Of a stretch of DNA of 64,000 bases, positions 42,929 to 51,200 are shown in pieces; within the stretch, counting starts at the first letter, position 1; each line of letters starts with the position of its first letter. The stretch is from assembly GCF_051851475.1 (NCBI RefSeq), contig NZ_JBPUSJ010000001.1:1-64000 (forward strand), read 5' to 3'. The notes under the pieces were generated by a model, which searched no databases, had not been told where the DNA came from, and saw only the letters and a list, made by a program, of their open reading frames with translations. This DNA comes from Carboxylicivirga taeanensis. Lineage in GTDB: Bacteria; Bacteroidota; Bacteroidia; Bacteroidales; Marinilabiliaceae. The position numbers and the translations under genes are program-made.

Positions 42929-43662
42929 AAGTCTACTTTTTTCAACAAGGAACGCGCATCATCCGAATACTTACTTCCAACGTTCTTTATTTCTGTAAGT
43001 ATTAATTCGGCCTGCTGATACTCCTCCAGTTTAAGGTAACATAAAGCCAAATACCATTTTACCTGCTCATCGTAGAATATAGAAATCTTACTGGTTGCCT
43101 CGAGTTGCTGCTTTGCGTCCGCTATATTACCCAGCTCCAAATAGCACAAGCCAGTAAAGAACCCAGCCAATTCCTCATTCTCACTTTTTAATTCAGTAAA
43201 TGACACAATAGCGGCATCAATATCACCCGCATGATACTGCTCAAAGGCGGCATTAAAACTCCCCGGTTGATCGTTGCCCCTAACAGTCATATCTGTACCA
43301 TAGGGAGCATAGTACTCAATAAATGCCTGACTACCGCTATACTTTGAGCCACTAAGCAGGCCTAAATAACTCCCCAAGCCAATAACGACAATGACAGAGG
43401 CAGCAGCCAACCAATAATTAAGTCTAAAGCTCCTTTTATGTTCTTGGTCACCGGCAATGAACTCATCACCTATCGCTTTTAGTTGTTTTCTGAAATCATC
43501 ATTATCTTGCTCATGGTGGGCAAGCGTGTAAAGAATTTCTTGCTGGAGCTTCATATCTTCTTTCAGCTCTTCATTATTGGCCATGGCAGCTTTTAACTCT
43601 TCGTGTTGTAACGGATCCAGTTCATTCGTAAAAAACTGCAGTATTTTCTTATTATAATCCAT
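42925..43662 (-). CDS. Anti-sigma-like membrane protein with TPR repeats
   Basis: A 245-residue single-pass protein: a cytoplasmic N-terminal part of about 80 residues, a membrane helix (about 84-103, WLAAASVIVVIGLGSYLGLL), and a periplasmic part with two or three TPR units (FNAAFEQYHAGDIDAAIVSFTEL, FFTGLCYLELGNIADAKQQL, WYLALCYLKLEEYQQAELIL). It overlaps the sigma gene by 11 bases and probably holds that sigma factor at the membrane. Its stop codon (TAG) overlaps the stop (TAA) of the convergent CHAT gene, whose product also has TPRs. Confidence 0.75.
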   Translation of the reverse strand: MDYNKKILQFFTNELDPLQHEELKAAMANNEELKEDMKLQQEILYTLAHHEQDNDDFRKQLKAIGDEFIAGDQEHKRSFRLNYWLAAASVIVVIGLGSYLGLLSGSKYSGSQAFIEYYAPYGTDMTVRGNDQPGSFNAAFEQYHAGDIDAAIVSFTELKSENEELAGFFTGLCYLELGNIADAKQQLEATSKISIFYDEQVKWYLALCYLKLEEYQQAELILTEIKNVGSKYSDDARSLLKKVDF

Positions 43663-44227
43663 ACTTCAACTCCTTATATTCTGGATCTGCTTTAATCATC
43701 TCCAGCAACTTTTTGTTACACATCGATTTTCTATTCTTGGTATAAGCCACCGAACTAAAAGCCAATTCTGTGGTAATGTGTTCATTCGTAAAGCCAATAG
43801 CAACAAGCCTTAGAACATCCTGACAAACCTTTTGAATCTTATTATAATACTTCAGGTATAATTTTCGCCTCTTTTCAAAAAGCTCCTTCTCGTGAATTTC
43901 GCTTTCAAGCTCAGGAATCTCATCATGAAGTATTTGGTAAACAGGCTTCACTCGTTGTTTACGCAACTCATATTGCCACAGGTTTTTACACACCGCAACA
44001 AAATAGGTTGAAAATTTAGATACCAAAATTGGTTTTTCTTTCTTGGTATAAATGGCGATAAAAGCATCCTGCATAATCTGCATCGCATCCTCCTTAGTTC
44101 CATTATTCGCCAAGACAAGACTACTCACTTGCCCCCACACAAGTTGCATAATATACTTTATCAGTTTACTATCTCGTGAATAAACTGCATCCAACAACTC
44201 ATTATCTGAATATTTTCTTCTTAGCAT
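43652..44227 (-). CDS. ECF-like RNA polymerase sigma factor
   Basis: A 191-residue sigma factor. Region 2 is seen at about 20-90 (YIMQLVWGQVSSLVLANNGTKEDAMQIMQDAFIAIYTK, then FSTYFVAVCKNLWQYELRKQ); the region 4 helix-turn-helix lies at about 135-180 (CQDVLRLVAIGFTNEHITTELAFSSVAYTKNRKSMCNKKLLEMI). It overlaps the anti-sigma gene by 11 bases. Sigma/TPR-anti-sigma/CHAT groupings recur in Bacteroidota, so it probably controls the CHAT gene among others. Confidence 0.82.
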   Translation of the reverse strand: MLRRKYSDNELLDAVYSRDSKLIKYIMQLVWGQVSSLVLANNGTKEDAMQIMQDAFIAIYTKKEKPILVSKFSTYFVAVCKNLWQYELRKQRVKPVYQILHDEIPELESEIHEKELFEKRRKLYLKYYNKIQKVCQDVLRLVAIGFTNEHITTELAFSSVAYTKNRKSMCNKKLLEMIKADPEYKELKYGL

Positions 44228-44398
44228 CGTCCTCGTTTTCGGGCACTAAAATAGTGATTTTAATTGAATTAATGATTTTTAGTCAACGCCCATTCAACAA
44301 CACAATCTTCAACAATTCTGATATTTACTCTTACACTCGACATAAATTAAACGATGAGAATTTACAAAATGTTACGCTTAAACACAACAATGCAATTA

Positions 44399-45118
44399 CT
44401 ACATGGCCAAGTAAAAACATTTTGTAAGCGAGATATATTTATCGGAGTAGCAGTGGCGGCCTTTATCTTCGATGATCATTTCATCGCGCACGATAGCAGC
44501 TACTTTATTTTTAGCAAACTCCATTAATACACGCACGTAATCCTTTTCTGGAGTCGGCTTAACGTATAATACTTTCCTCAAGTGCCACCCAATGGAATTA
44601 GCCACTTCGAGTAAGTCATTCATCGATGGATAGGGCAGTATCAGCGATAATTTACCCTTAGAATTTGAGTGCTTATAGGCATTGCTCAACAGCTCTTCAT
44701 AAGATAGTGCATCGGTATGCCGGGCCATCGTGCGAGAATGGTTATTCCCCTTAAAAGCATTATTGAAAAAAGGCGGGTTACAAACAATGTGGTCAAAAAG
44801 TGTGGGTTCCTCAGCATTCAGTTCCTGAAAGGCACACCTCTTAACGATCAACCTATCTTTCCAGTCGGATAATTCAAAATTAAATGAGGCCTGTTGAACG
44901 GCTCCCTCTTCAATATCTATAGCGGTTATTCGGGTATGTTCTGTTTTTTGAGCAAGCATAAGAGCAATCAATCCGGTGCCTGTCCCTACATCTAAAACAC
45001 TATCAGCATCGCTCACATCCGCCCACGCCCCCAGTAAAACTCCATCTGTTCCCACCTTCATAGCAGCTTTATCCTGATAGACAGTAAACTGTTTAAACCT
45101 AAAGTAGTTATTGGCCAT
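44399..45118 (-). CDS. trmN6: tRNA1(Val) A37 N6-methyltransferase
   Basis: A 239-residue SAM-dependent methyltransferase that makes m6A37 in tRNA-Val1 (the YfiC/TrmN6 family). It starts YFRFKQFTVYQDKAAMKVGTDGVLLGAWA, with the SAM motif VLDVGTGTGLIALMLAQ near residue 40 and the catalytic NPPF (IVCNPPFFNN) near 108. The ATG at 45118 is used. It is the last gene of a five-gene run with gaps of 2-11 bases. Confidence 0.92.
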   Translation of the reverse strand: MANNYFRFKQFTVYQDKAAMKVGTDGVLLGAWADVSDADSVLDVGTGTGLIALMLAQKTEHTRITAIDIEEGAVQQASFNFELSDWKDRLIVKRCAFQELNAEEPTLFDHIVCNPPFFNNAFKGNNHSRTMARHTDALSYEELLSNAYKHSNSKGKLSLILPYPSMNDLLEVANSIGWHLRKVLYVKPTPEKDYVRVLMEFAKNKVAAIVRDEMIIEDKGRHCYSDKYISLTKCFYLAM

Positions 45119-45120
45119 AA

Positions 45121-45885
45121 TCAAAACGTTTCTTCCACTCCTAAACTAAAAAGGGCAAAATCATATTTAACCGGGTCGTTAACATCAAACACCCTGAGCG
45201 TTTCCATTAATTCATCAACTGCTTTAATATCGTTTTGTTTGCGCTTTAACAGCCCCAATTGCCTTGATACATTTCCAGTATGAACATCTAACGGCAGAAG
45301 CAAATCGGCGGGCGAAATAGTATTCCAAATGCCAAAATCAACTCCACGATCATCGGTACGCACCATCCACCGTAAAAACATGTTTAAACGCTTCGCTGAA
45401 GCGCCTTTTTGAATATTTGCAACATGCTTATGGGTTCGTGCCGGCGCATCGAAACTTAAAAATAACTCCCTGAAACGCGTGAGTGCCAACTTAATGTTAC
45501 CGCGCTTATACTGGGATAAAAAAACAGCCTCTAAACCGCCGTGATTCAAGTATATTTCCTTTAGAGCCTTTAAAAAGTAAATACAATCGACGGTTGTAAA
45601 AGTGCGGTAATAAAACTTTTCAAAATGCGCCCAGTCAGTTAGACTAGCCGACAATAAAAAATCAGCAGGAGCATAATCCAATAATCGCATCAGGTGGCGT
45701 GCACTTTTCAGAATCTGGTCGCGCCTTCCCCAAGCAATTGTGGCCGTTAGGAACCCGGCTATCTCAATATCTTCTTTTTGGGTAAACAGGTGTGGAATGG
45801 CAATTGGGTCATTCTCGATAAATTCAGGCCGATTATATTGGTCGACCTTTTCATCCAGAAATTTTTTTATTTCACTCAAATTCAT
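45121..45885 (-). CDS. TIGR02757/DUF2400 family protein
   Basis: A 254-residue cytoplasmic protein of a family widespread in Bacteroidota and some Proteobacteria. Hallmarks are PHLFTQKEDIEIAGFLTATIAWGRRDQILKSARHLM, FYYRTFTTVDCIYFLKAL and, near the end, NMFLRWMVRTDDRGVDFGIW with LPLDVHTGNVSRQLGLLKRKQND. These last segments recall the helix-hairpin-helix DNA glycosylase fold, but activity is not established. It lies between a LolD-like ATPase and trmN6 in a tight operon. Confidence 0.88.
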   Translation of the reverse strand: MNLSEIKKFLDEKVDQYNRPEFIENDPIAIPHLFTQKEDIEIAGFLTATIAWGRRDQILKSARHLMRLLDYAPADFLLSASLTDWAHFEKFYYRTFTTVDCIYFLKALKEIYLNHGGLEAVFLSQYKRGNIKLALTRFRELFLSFDAPARTHKHVANIQKGASAKRLNMFLRWMVRTDDRGVDFGIWNTISPADLLLPLDVHTGNVSRQLGLLKRKQNDIKAVDELMETLRVFDVNDPVKYDFALFSLGVEETF

Positions 45886-45888
45886 TCC

Positions 45889-46545
45889 TTAAGTGTTATA
45901 TACCACTCCATCTTTCATTTCAATCATGCGATCGCACATTCGGGCCAGGTGATAGTCGTGCGTCACAATAACAAATGTTTGCTGAAAGGCCTCCCGGAGG
46001 TCGAAAAATAGTTTTTGCAACTCTTCCTGACTATGCGAGTCAAGATTACCGGATGGTTCATCGGCAAACACTACAGCGGGCTGATTAATTAATGCACGTG
46101 CTACAGCAACTCTTTGCTTTTCGCCTCCGCTCAACTCGGAGGGCTTATGCTCTAAACGATGATTCAAGCTTAGAAACGCCAATAATTCTCTGGCTTTTGC
46201 TTCAGCTTCTTGCTTGGAGTCTCCTTTGATAAGGGCCGGCAGCATCGCATTTTCCAAGGCAGAAAATTCGGGTAACAATTGATGAAACTGAAATACAAAG
46301 CCTACTTTATTATTGCGAAACCTGGATAATTCTTTACCTGTTAATGTATTCAAATCGGTTCCATCAATGGCAGCATAACCAGAAGTAGGCTTGTCGAGTG
46401 TTCCTAAGATTTGAAGCAACGTGGTTTTACCGGCACCACTGGCACCCACAATGGATACGACCTCTCCTTTACCAATAGACAGATCGATTCCCTTTAAAAC
46501 CTCCAGTTCGCCGTAATTCTTTCTAATCTGCTGACATTGAATCAT
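45889..46545 (-). CDS. LolD-like ABC transporter ATP-binding protein
   Basis: A 218-residue ATPase with complete motifs: Walker A GASGAGKTT, Q-loop FQFHQLLPEF, signature LSGGEKQR, Walker B VVFADEPSGNLD, H-loop VTHDYH. The sequence is close to LolD, which drives lipoprotein release from the inner membrane, but no LolC/E permease gene adjoins it. I start at the ATG at 46545 (MIQCQQIRKNYGE); 44 codons upstream are open but overlap the exchanger gene. The partner permease must be elsewhere. Confidence 0.88.
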   Translation of the reverse strand: MIQCQQIRKNYGELEVLKGIDLSIGKGEVVSIVGASGAGKTTLLQILGTLDKPTSGYAAIDGTDLNTLTGKELSRFRNNKVGFVFQFHQLLPEFSALENAMLPALIKGDSKQEAEAKARELLAFLSLNHRLEHKPSELSGGEKQRVAVARALINQPAVVFADEPSGNLDSHSQEELQKLFFDLREAFQQTFVIVTHDYHLARMCDRMIEMKDGVVYNT

Positions 46546-46547
46546 AA

Positions 46548-47480
46548 TTAAACAAATAAAAGATATATGTACAGGATGTATATACTTAGCAACACAGCTC
46601 CTTTCCAACGTGAAACGACTCCTTTTGAGAGAGGAAGAATTGAAAGTAGCAATAAAATAGCAATACCTCCCATCCACCAGTAATCTGAACTAACAATTGA
46701 GGAACTAACATTAATCGGTTTAATAGTGGAAGTGAGCCCTAGCACCGCCCAAATATTAAAAATATTGGAGCCAATAATATTACCAATCGAAATGTCCGAC
46801 TCTTTCTTAATCGCAGCAATCAGTGAGGTGGCCAGTTCGGGAATACTGGTCCCTATAGCCACAACAGATATCCCAATTACGCGCTCACTAACGCCAAGGT
46901 TACTGGCAATATCTTTAGCACCAATAACCAGCCAATCGGCCCCGAAATATAGTCCAAGCGCGGCTGCAACAAACAAGAACAATGTTTTAAGTAAAGACAA
47001 TGAAGGTTCTTCTATCTTTTCACCACCTTTATTTTGCTTTCGGCTTTGATAAATAGTCCCAATTATATAAAGACCAAGCATCACCAGAAAAAGGATACCT
47101 TCGAAAGAGTTCAGTTTAAAATCTGAACTGGCCAGCATCAAGCCTAAAGTGGCAACCATCATCACAATCCAATCAATCAGAATGGTTTTCTTTTTTACCC
47201 TAACCGGGTAAACAATAGCTACCATCCCAAGCACCAAGGCTATATTGGCAATGTTTGATCCTACCACATTGCCTACCGAAATATCAGCAGCACCATCAAA
47301 CACAGCGCGCATACTCACCAGCAGCTCAGGTGCAGATGTTCCAAAAGCCACTACTGTGATTCCAATAACTAAGGTGGATACTTTAAAATGACGTGCTAAC
47401 TGAACACTTGACTTTACCAGCCAGTCACCACTAAAAAACAACAACACGAATCCGGCTAATAAATATAAAAATGGAGGCAT
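46548..47480 (-). CDS. Calcium/sodium antiporter of the CaCA family
   Basis: A 310-residue inner-membrane exchanger with about ten helices. The two alpha repeats are clear: VAFGTSAPELLVSMRAVFDGAADISVGNVVGSNIANIALVLG and VAIGTSIPELATSLIAAIKKESDISIGNIIGSNIFNIWAVLG, carrying the GxSxPE and GSN residues that bind Ca and Na. It resembles YrbG. It lies between tatA and the LolD-like gene with gaps of 11 and 2 bases. Confidence 0.93.
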   Translation of the reverse strand: MPPFLYLLAGFVLLFFSGDWLVKSSVQLARHFKVSTLVIGITVVAFGTSAPELLVSMRAVFDGAADISVGNVVGSNIANIALVLGMVAIVYPVRVKKKTILIDWIVMMVATLGLMLASSDFKLNSFEGILFLVMLGLYIIGTIYQSRKQNKGGEKIEEPSLSLLKTLFLFVAAALGLYFGADWLVIGAKDIASNLGVSERVIGISVVAIGTSIPELATSLIAAIKKESDISIGNIIGSNIFNIWAVLGLTSTIKPINVSSSIVSSDYWWMGGIAILLLLSILPLSKGVVSRWKGAVLLSIYILYIYLLFV

Positions 47481-47491
47481 ATAAATATTTG

Positions 47492-47878
47492 TTATTCAAT
47501 TTTATCTTCCCGAGAAACAGGCTTATCTCCTTCGGTAGGCGGAATTTCATCAGTTTCGCCAACGTCCTTCTGTTGCTCGTTTGTTTTGGTTTCTTTAAGG
47601 TTATAAGGATCTGATTCTGCACTGTCTTCCTCAACAGCAGAGCGCACTTCGGTTACTTCCTTATCGAGCTCCCGTTTGGTTTCTTCAACCACATTTGAAA
47701 TATCACTTGTGTTTTCTCTAAATTCCCGCTTGATCTCTTCGGAAGCCCGTCGGAATTCATTCATCCCCTTTCCTAGCATCCGGGCTACGTCAGGAATACT
47801 TTTTGCTCCGAAAAGCAATAGAACGACCAAAACGACAATGATAATCTCGCCACCGGATATAAAAAGAATTGTAGTCAT
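47492..47878 (-). CDS. tatA: Sec-independent translocase protein TatA/TatB type
   Basis: A 128-residue Tat component: a short N-terminal membrane helix (GGEIIIVVLVVLLLFGA), the hinge FGAKSIPDVARMLGKGMNEFRRASEEIKREF, and an acidic, disordered C-terminal half. Bacteroidota TatA proteins begin with the same pattern. The ATG at 47878 gives the canonical start; two upstream ATGs add an extra hydrophobic segment not found in the family. TatC is not in the window. Confidence 0.88.
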   Translation of the reverse strand: MTTILFISGGEIIIVVLVVLLLFGAKSIPDVARMLGKGMNEFRRASEEIKREFRENTSDISNVVEETKRELDKEVTEVRSAVEEDSAESDPYNLKETKTNEQQKDVGETDEIPPTEGDKPVSREDKIE

Positions 47879-47996
47879 ATCAAATATTTTCGCCATCAAA
47901 GATAGTTCCAAAAATAGCAATAGAAAAATCAAAACAACAATGACTGGCTTGTTCTGACAGAAAATATTTGGGTTCGTAATGCGAGAGTCATAAAAC

Positions 47997-48026
47997 ACAA
48001 AAGCCCCGCAGTATTACTGCGGGGCT
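47997..48026 (-). terminator. Terminator of secDF
   Basis: On the minus strand an 11-base perfect stem, AGCCCCGCAGT and ACTGCGGGGCT (48016-48026, 48002-48012), with a 3-base loop, is followed by TTTTG. Confidence 0.88.
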
Positions 48027-48045
48027 GTGCTATACTAAAATCGAA

Positions 48046-51033
48046 TTATTTCTTCTGTTTCTTCTTATTAATAAAGTTGAAGGCCACTGGCGTTGCAATG
48101 AACAAAGAAGAGTAGGTACCTACAAGTACACCCACCATCAAGGCAAACACAAAACCACGAATCACCTCGCCACCGAACAAGAAGATAACCAATAACACCA
48201 CAAAAGTAGTTAATGATGTATTTATTGTACGGCTTACTGTTGAATTCAGGGCTGCATCTACTACTTCGTCTTTGGCGCGTTTCGGATACAACTTAAAGTA
48301 CTCACGAATACGGTCAAACACAACCACTGTATCGTTAATTGAGTAACCAATAACTGTAAGGATAGCTGCAATGAATGACTGGTCGATTTCCATTGAGAAT
48401 GGCATGAACGAATAAGTCAGTGAGAACACCCCTAATACAATGATAACATCGTGCACCAACGCAGCCAAGGCTCCATAACCAAACTCCTTATTGCGGAAAC
48501 GGATAAGGATATACAGGAAGATCACCAATAAACTAAAGCCAATTGCATAAGCTGCATTCTTTTTAATGTCGCTCGCAATGGTTGGCCCCACCTTTTGGGA
48601 ACTCATTCGGTAGTCAGCCAAAAATTCGTCTTGTGTAACATCCTGTGATAAGAACGATTTAAGTCCTTCATACAGTTTTGTTTCAACTTGATTGTCTACC
48701 TCCTCAGTGCTTTCCTCAATCATGTAGTTAGTAGCAATTCGCACTTGATCTCCATCGTTACCAAATTGCTTGGCTTCCACGTGTGCACCATCAAAGGCTT
48801 CTGATAAGGTCTTTTGGACATCAACCGACGACACCTGGTCATCAAAACGAACTACAAAAGTACGACCTCCGGTAAAATCAATACCTTGCTTTAAGCCAAG
48901 CGTGCTTAAAGAAACAATCGATGCAAGAACAGCCACTGCAGATACCACGAAGAAAATTTTCTTTTTCTCCAGGAATTTTACATGCAAGTTCTTATAAAGA
49001 TTGCGGGTCAATTTTGTATCAAATACCAACTTCTTATTCTTGCTCAACATTTGATCAAAAATCAAACGAGTAATGAAGATAGCTGAGAAGAAAGAAGTAG
49101 CAATACCAATCATTAAAGTAGTAGCAAACCCTTTAATCGGTCCTGTACCAAACAAGAACAAGATTAAACCAGTCAGGAAGGTTGTAACGTTGGCGTCAAT
49201 AATAGCAGAGAAGGCATTGTTATAACCATCTTTAATGGCCAACTGAATCCCTTTACCTGTTCTTAACTCCTCTTTTATTCGCTCATAAATAAGTACATTG
49301 GCATCCACCGACATACCTATCGTTAAGACGATACCTGCAATACCTGGTAGTGTTAACACGGCACCAAAGGATGCGAGAACACCTAATATAAAGAACATGT
49401 TTGCGATCAATGCAAAGTCAGCTACCCATCCTGAGCGAATTCCGTAGTAAATCAACATATAAATAAGCACGACAACAAAGGCCCAGATAAATGAAGTTAA
49501 ACCACTATCAACAGCTTCCTGACCAAGCGAAGGACCAACAACCGTGTCCTCAACAATACGAGCAGGTGCAGGTAACTTACCTGACTTTAAGATGTTTGCC
49601 AAATCCTGAGATTCTTCAGGGGTAAAATTACCAGTTATCTGACTTTGTCCACCATCAATTTTTTGATTAACGGTTGGGAAACTATATACGAATCCATCTA
49701 ACACCACTGCGATACAACGATCGACGTTGGCTCCTGTTAAACGCGACCATGTTTTAGCCCCTTCGGCATTCATACTCATGCTCACCTCAAACTGACCACG
49801 CTGGTTTGTTTGACTGCGTGCCGAAGTAATAACATCCCCTTCTAACGGAGGACGACCATCATGTGTGCTTACTTTGATAGCTACCAACTGAAATGCTGAT
49901 TCTTTCTCGTTAACATCATTTCCGAAGCGGCTAACCAGGTAATCTTTTTCAATTGGCTTAACAGTCCAGAAAAAACGAACATCTTTAGGGAACAGGCTTT
50001 TTATGGAAGGATTAGCTAAATAACTATTCACTTCTGCAGTGTCGCGTGATAAAGCAACTCCAACAACCGGCCCTCTTTGCTGTGGGTGATTAGGTTGTAA
50101 GAAAGAAAACAGCGATTTTGCACTGGCAGCTTCTAAAGAATCTGTTCCGGCAGCATCAGCAGCTAATTGATCAACAAGAGATGTTGCATCATCGGCTTCA
50201 GTTTCTGTTGCTTCTTCGGCGGCAGCTTCCTGGCTTGTTGGAGCTTTAGCAGCTTCCATCTCACGCACTTTCGTGTCGGCCTGTACTAAATACTCAAACA
50301 ACTCTGAATTCTCATAGGTTTCCCAAAACTCCAGACTTGCAGTTCCTTGCAATAACTTACGTACACGCTGAGGATCTGTTACTCCAGGTAATTCCACCAA
50401 TACACGACCAGCCTTTTCTAAGCGCTGAATATTTGGCTGCGTCACACCAAAACGGTCAATACGTGAGCGCAAAATATTGAATGCGTTATCAATAGCACTT
50501 GTCGATTCTTCACGAATCACCTTTAATACTTCCTCGTTAGTAGAGTTATAGCTAACTCGTTCCTTCAATTCAACAGTATTGAAAATAGTCGCCAGCTGCG
50601 CATTCGGGTCTATTCTGGTAAAAGCTTCACCAAAAAGAGTTATAAAATCTTTTGATGAATTTTTCTCTTCAGCTTCTGCAGCTTTCAACGCCTTTATAAA
50701 GGTGTCATCTGTATTATAATTTGAAAGAGCTCTAACGATATCTGCAACCTTTACCTCCAGGATAAGGTTCATTCCCCCTTTTAAGTCAAGACCGAAATTT
50801 ATTTCGCGTTCTTTACACTCTTGGTAGGTATACTTACGGGCGCCCCATAAAAAGTTGTAAACCGTCTCGTTTTTAATTGAGTCCAGGTAAGCAAATTCTT
50901 TATCAGGATCACCACCTGCCATCTCTTTCGCCACATTTTCCACTCGTTGAGTCTTGAATGTAAACATCAATTGATATAAGCTGACTAACACCAGCAAAAT
51001 GGCAAAAAGTCTTATAGCTCCTTTGTTCTGCAT
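48046..51033 (-). CDS. secDF: Fused protein translocase subunit SecDF
   Basis: A 995-residue fusion of SecD and SecF, the proton-driven aid to Sec export in the inner membrane. SecD part: INFGLDLKGGMNLILEV (about 78-94), a large periplasmic domain with an alanine- and glutamate-rich insert at about 265-300, and the six-helix region with GIVLTIGMSVDANVLIYERIKEELR. SecF part: GIDFTGGRTFVVRFD and IGYSINDTVVVFDRIREYF. Fusion is the rule in Bacteroidota. A -7 element is at 51084-51091 and a terminator follows. Confidence 0.96.
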   Translation of the reverse strand: MQNKGAIRLFAILLVLVSLYQLMFTFKTQRVENVAKEMAGGDPDKEFAYLDSIKNETVYNFLWGARKYTYQECKEREINFGLDLKGGMNLILEVKVADIVRALSNYNTDDTFIKALKAAEAEEKNSSKDFITLFGEAFTRIDPNAQLATIFNTVELKERVSYNSTNEEVLKVIREESTSAIDNAFNILRSRIDRFGVTQPNIQRLEKAGRVLVELPGVTDPQRVRKLLQGTASLEFWETYENSELFEYLVQADTKVREMEAAKAPTSQEAAAEEATETEADDATSLVDQLAADAAGTDSLEAASAKSLFSFLQPNHPQQRGPVVGVALSRDTAEVNSYLANPSIKSLFPKDVRFFWTVKPIEKDYLVSRFGNDVNEKESAFQLVAIKVSTHDGRPPLEGDVITSARSQTNQRGQFEVSMSMNAEGAKTWSRLTGANVDRCIAVVLDGFVYSFPTVNQKIDGGQSQITGNFTPEESQDLANILKSGKLPAPARIVEDTVVGPSLGQEAVDSGLTSFIWAFVVVLIYMLIYYGIRSGWVADFALIANMFFILGVLASFGAVLTLPGIAGIVLTIGMSVDANVLIYERIKEELRTGKGIQLAIKDGYNNAFSAIIDANVTTFLTGLILFLFGTGPIKGFATTLMIGIATSFFSAIFITRLIFDQMLSKNKKLVFDTKLTRNLYKNLHVKFLEKKKIFFVVSAVAVLASIVSLSTLGLKQGIDFTGGRTFVVRFDDQVSSVDVQKTLSEAFDGAHVEAKQFGNDGDQVRIATNYMIEESTEEVDNQVETKLYEGLKSFLSQDVTQDEFLADYRMSSQKVGPTIASDIKKNAAYAIGFSLLVIFLYILIRFRNKEFGYGALAALVHDVIIVLGVFSLTYSFMPFSMEIDQSFIAAILTVIGYSINDTVVVFDRIREYFKLYPKRAKDEVVDAALNSTVSRTINTSLTTFVVLLVIFLFGGEVIRGFVFALMVGVLVGTYSSLFIATPVAFNFINKKKQKK

Positions 51034-51083
51034 TTGTTAAAAATTTTTATAATTCGTTTTGACAAACTTCACGTCTTAGCGCG

Positions 51084-51091
51084 CAAATATA
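51084..51091 (-). promoter_or_regulatory. -7 element of the secDF promoter
   Basis: On the minus strand TATATTTG, a full match to TAnnTTTG, lies about 50 bases before the secDF ATG. Confidence 0.55.
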
Positions 51092-51200
51092 TCGAAATTT
51101 TTAATATAGAAGCCTTAAAAAGAAGTGTTAAATTGATAGTAAGACCAGATTCTTACACAAAAGAATATGTTGAACAGTATTATTTTAAATTATAGCTCAA

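Noticed and set aside
44351..44500. Plus-strand frame starting near 44370 and entering the methyltransferase gene
   Set aside because: It is antisense to the conserved end of trmN6.
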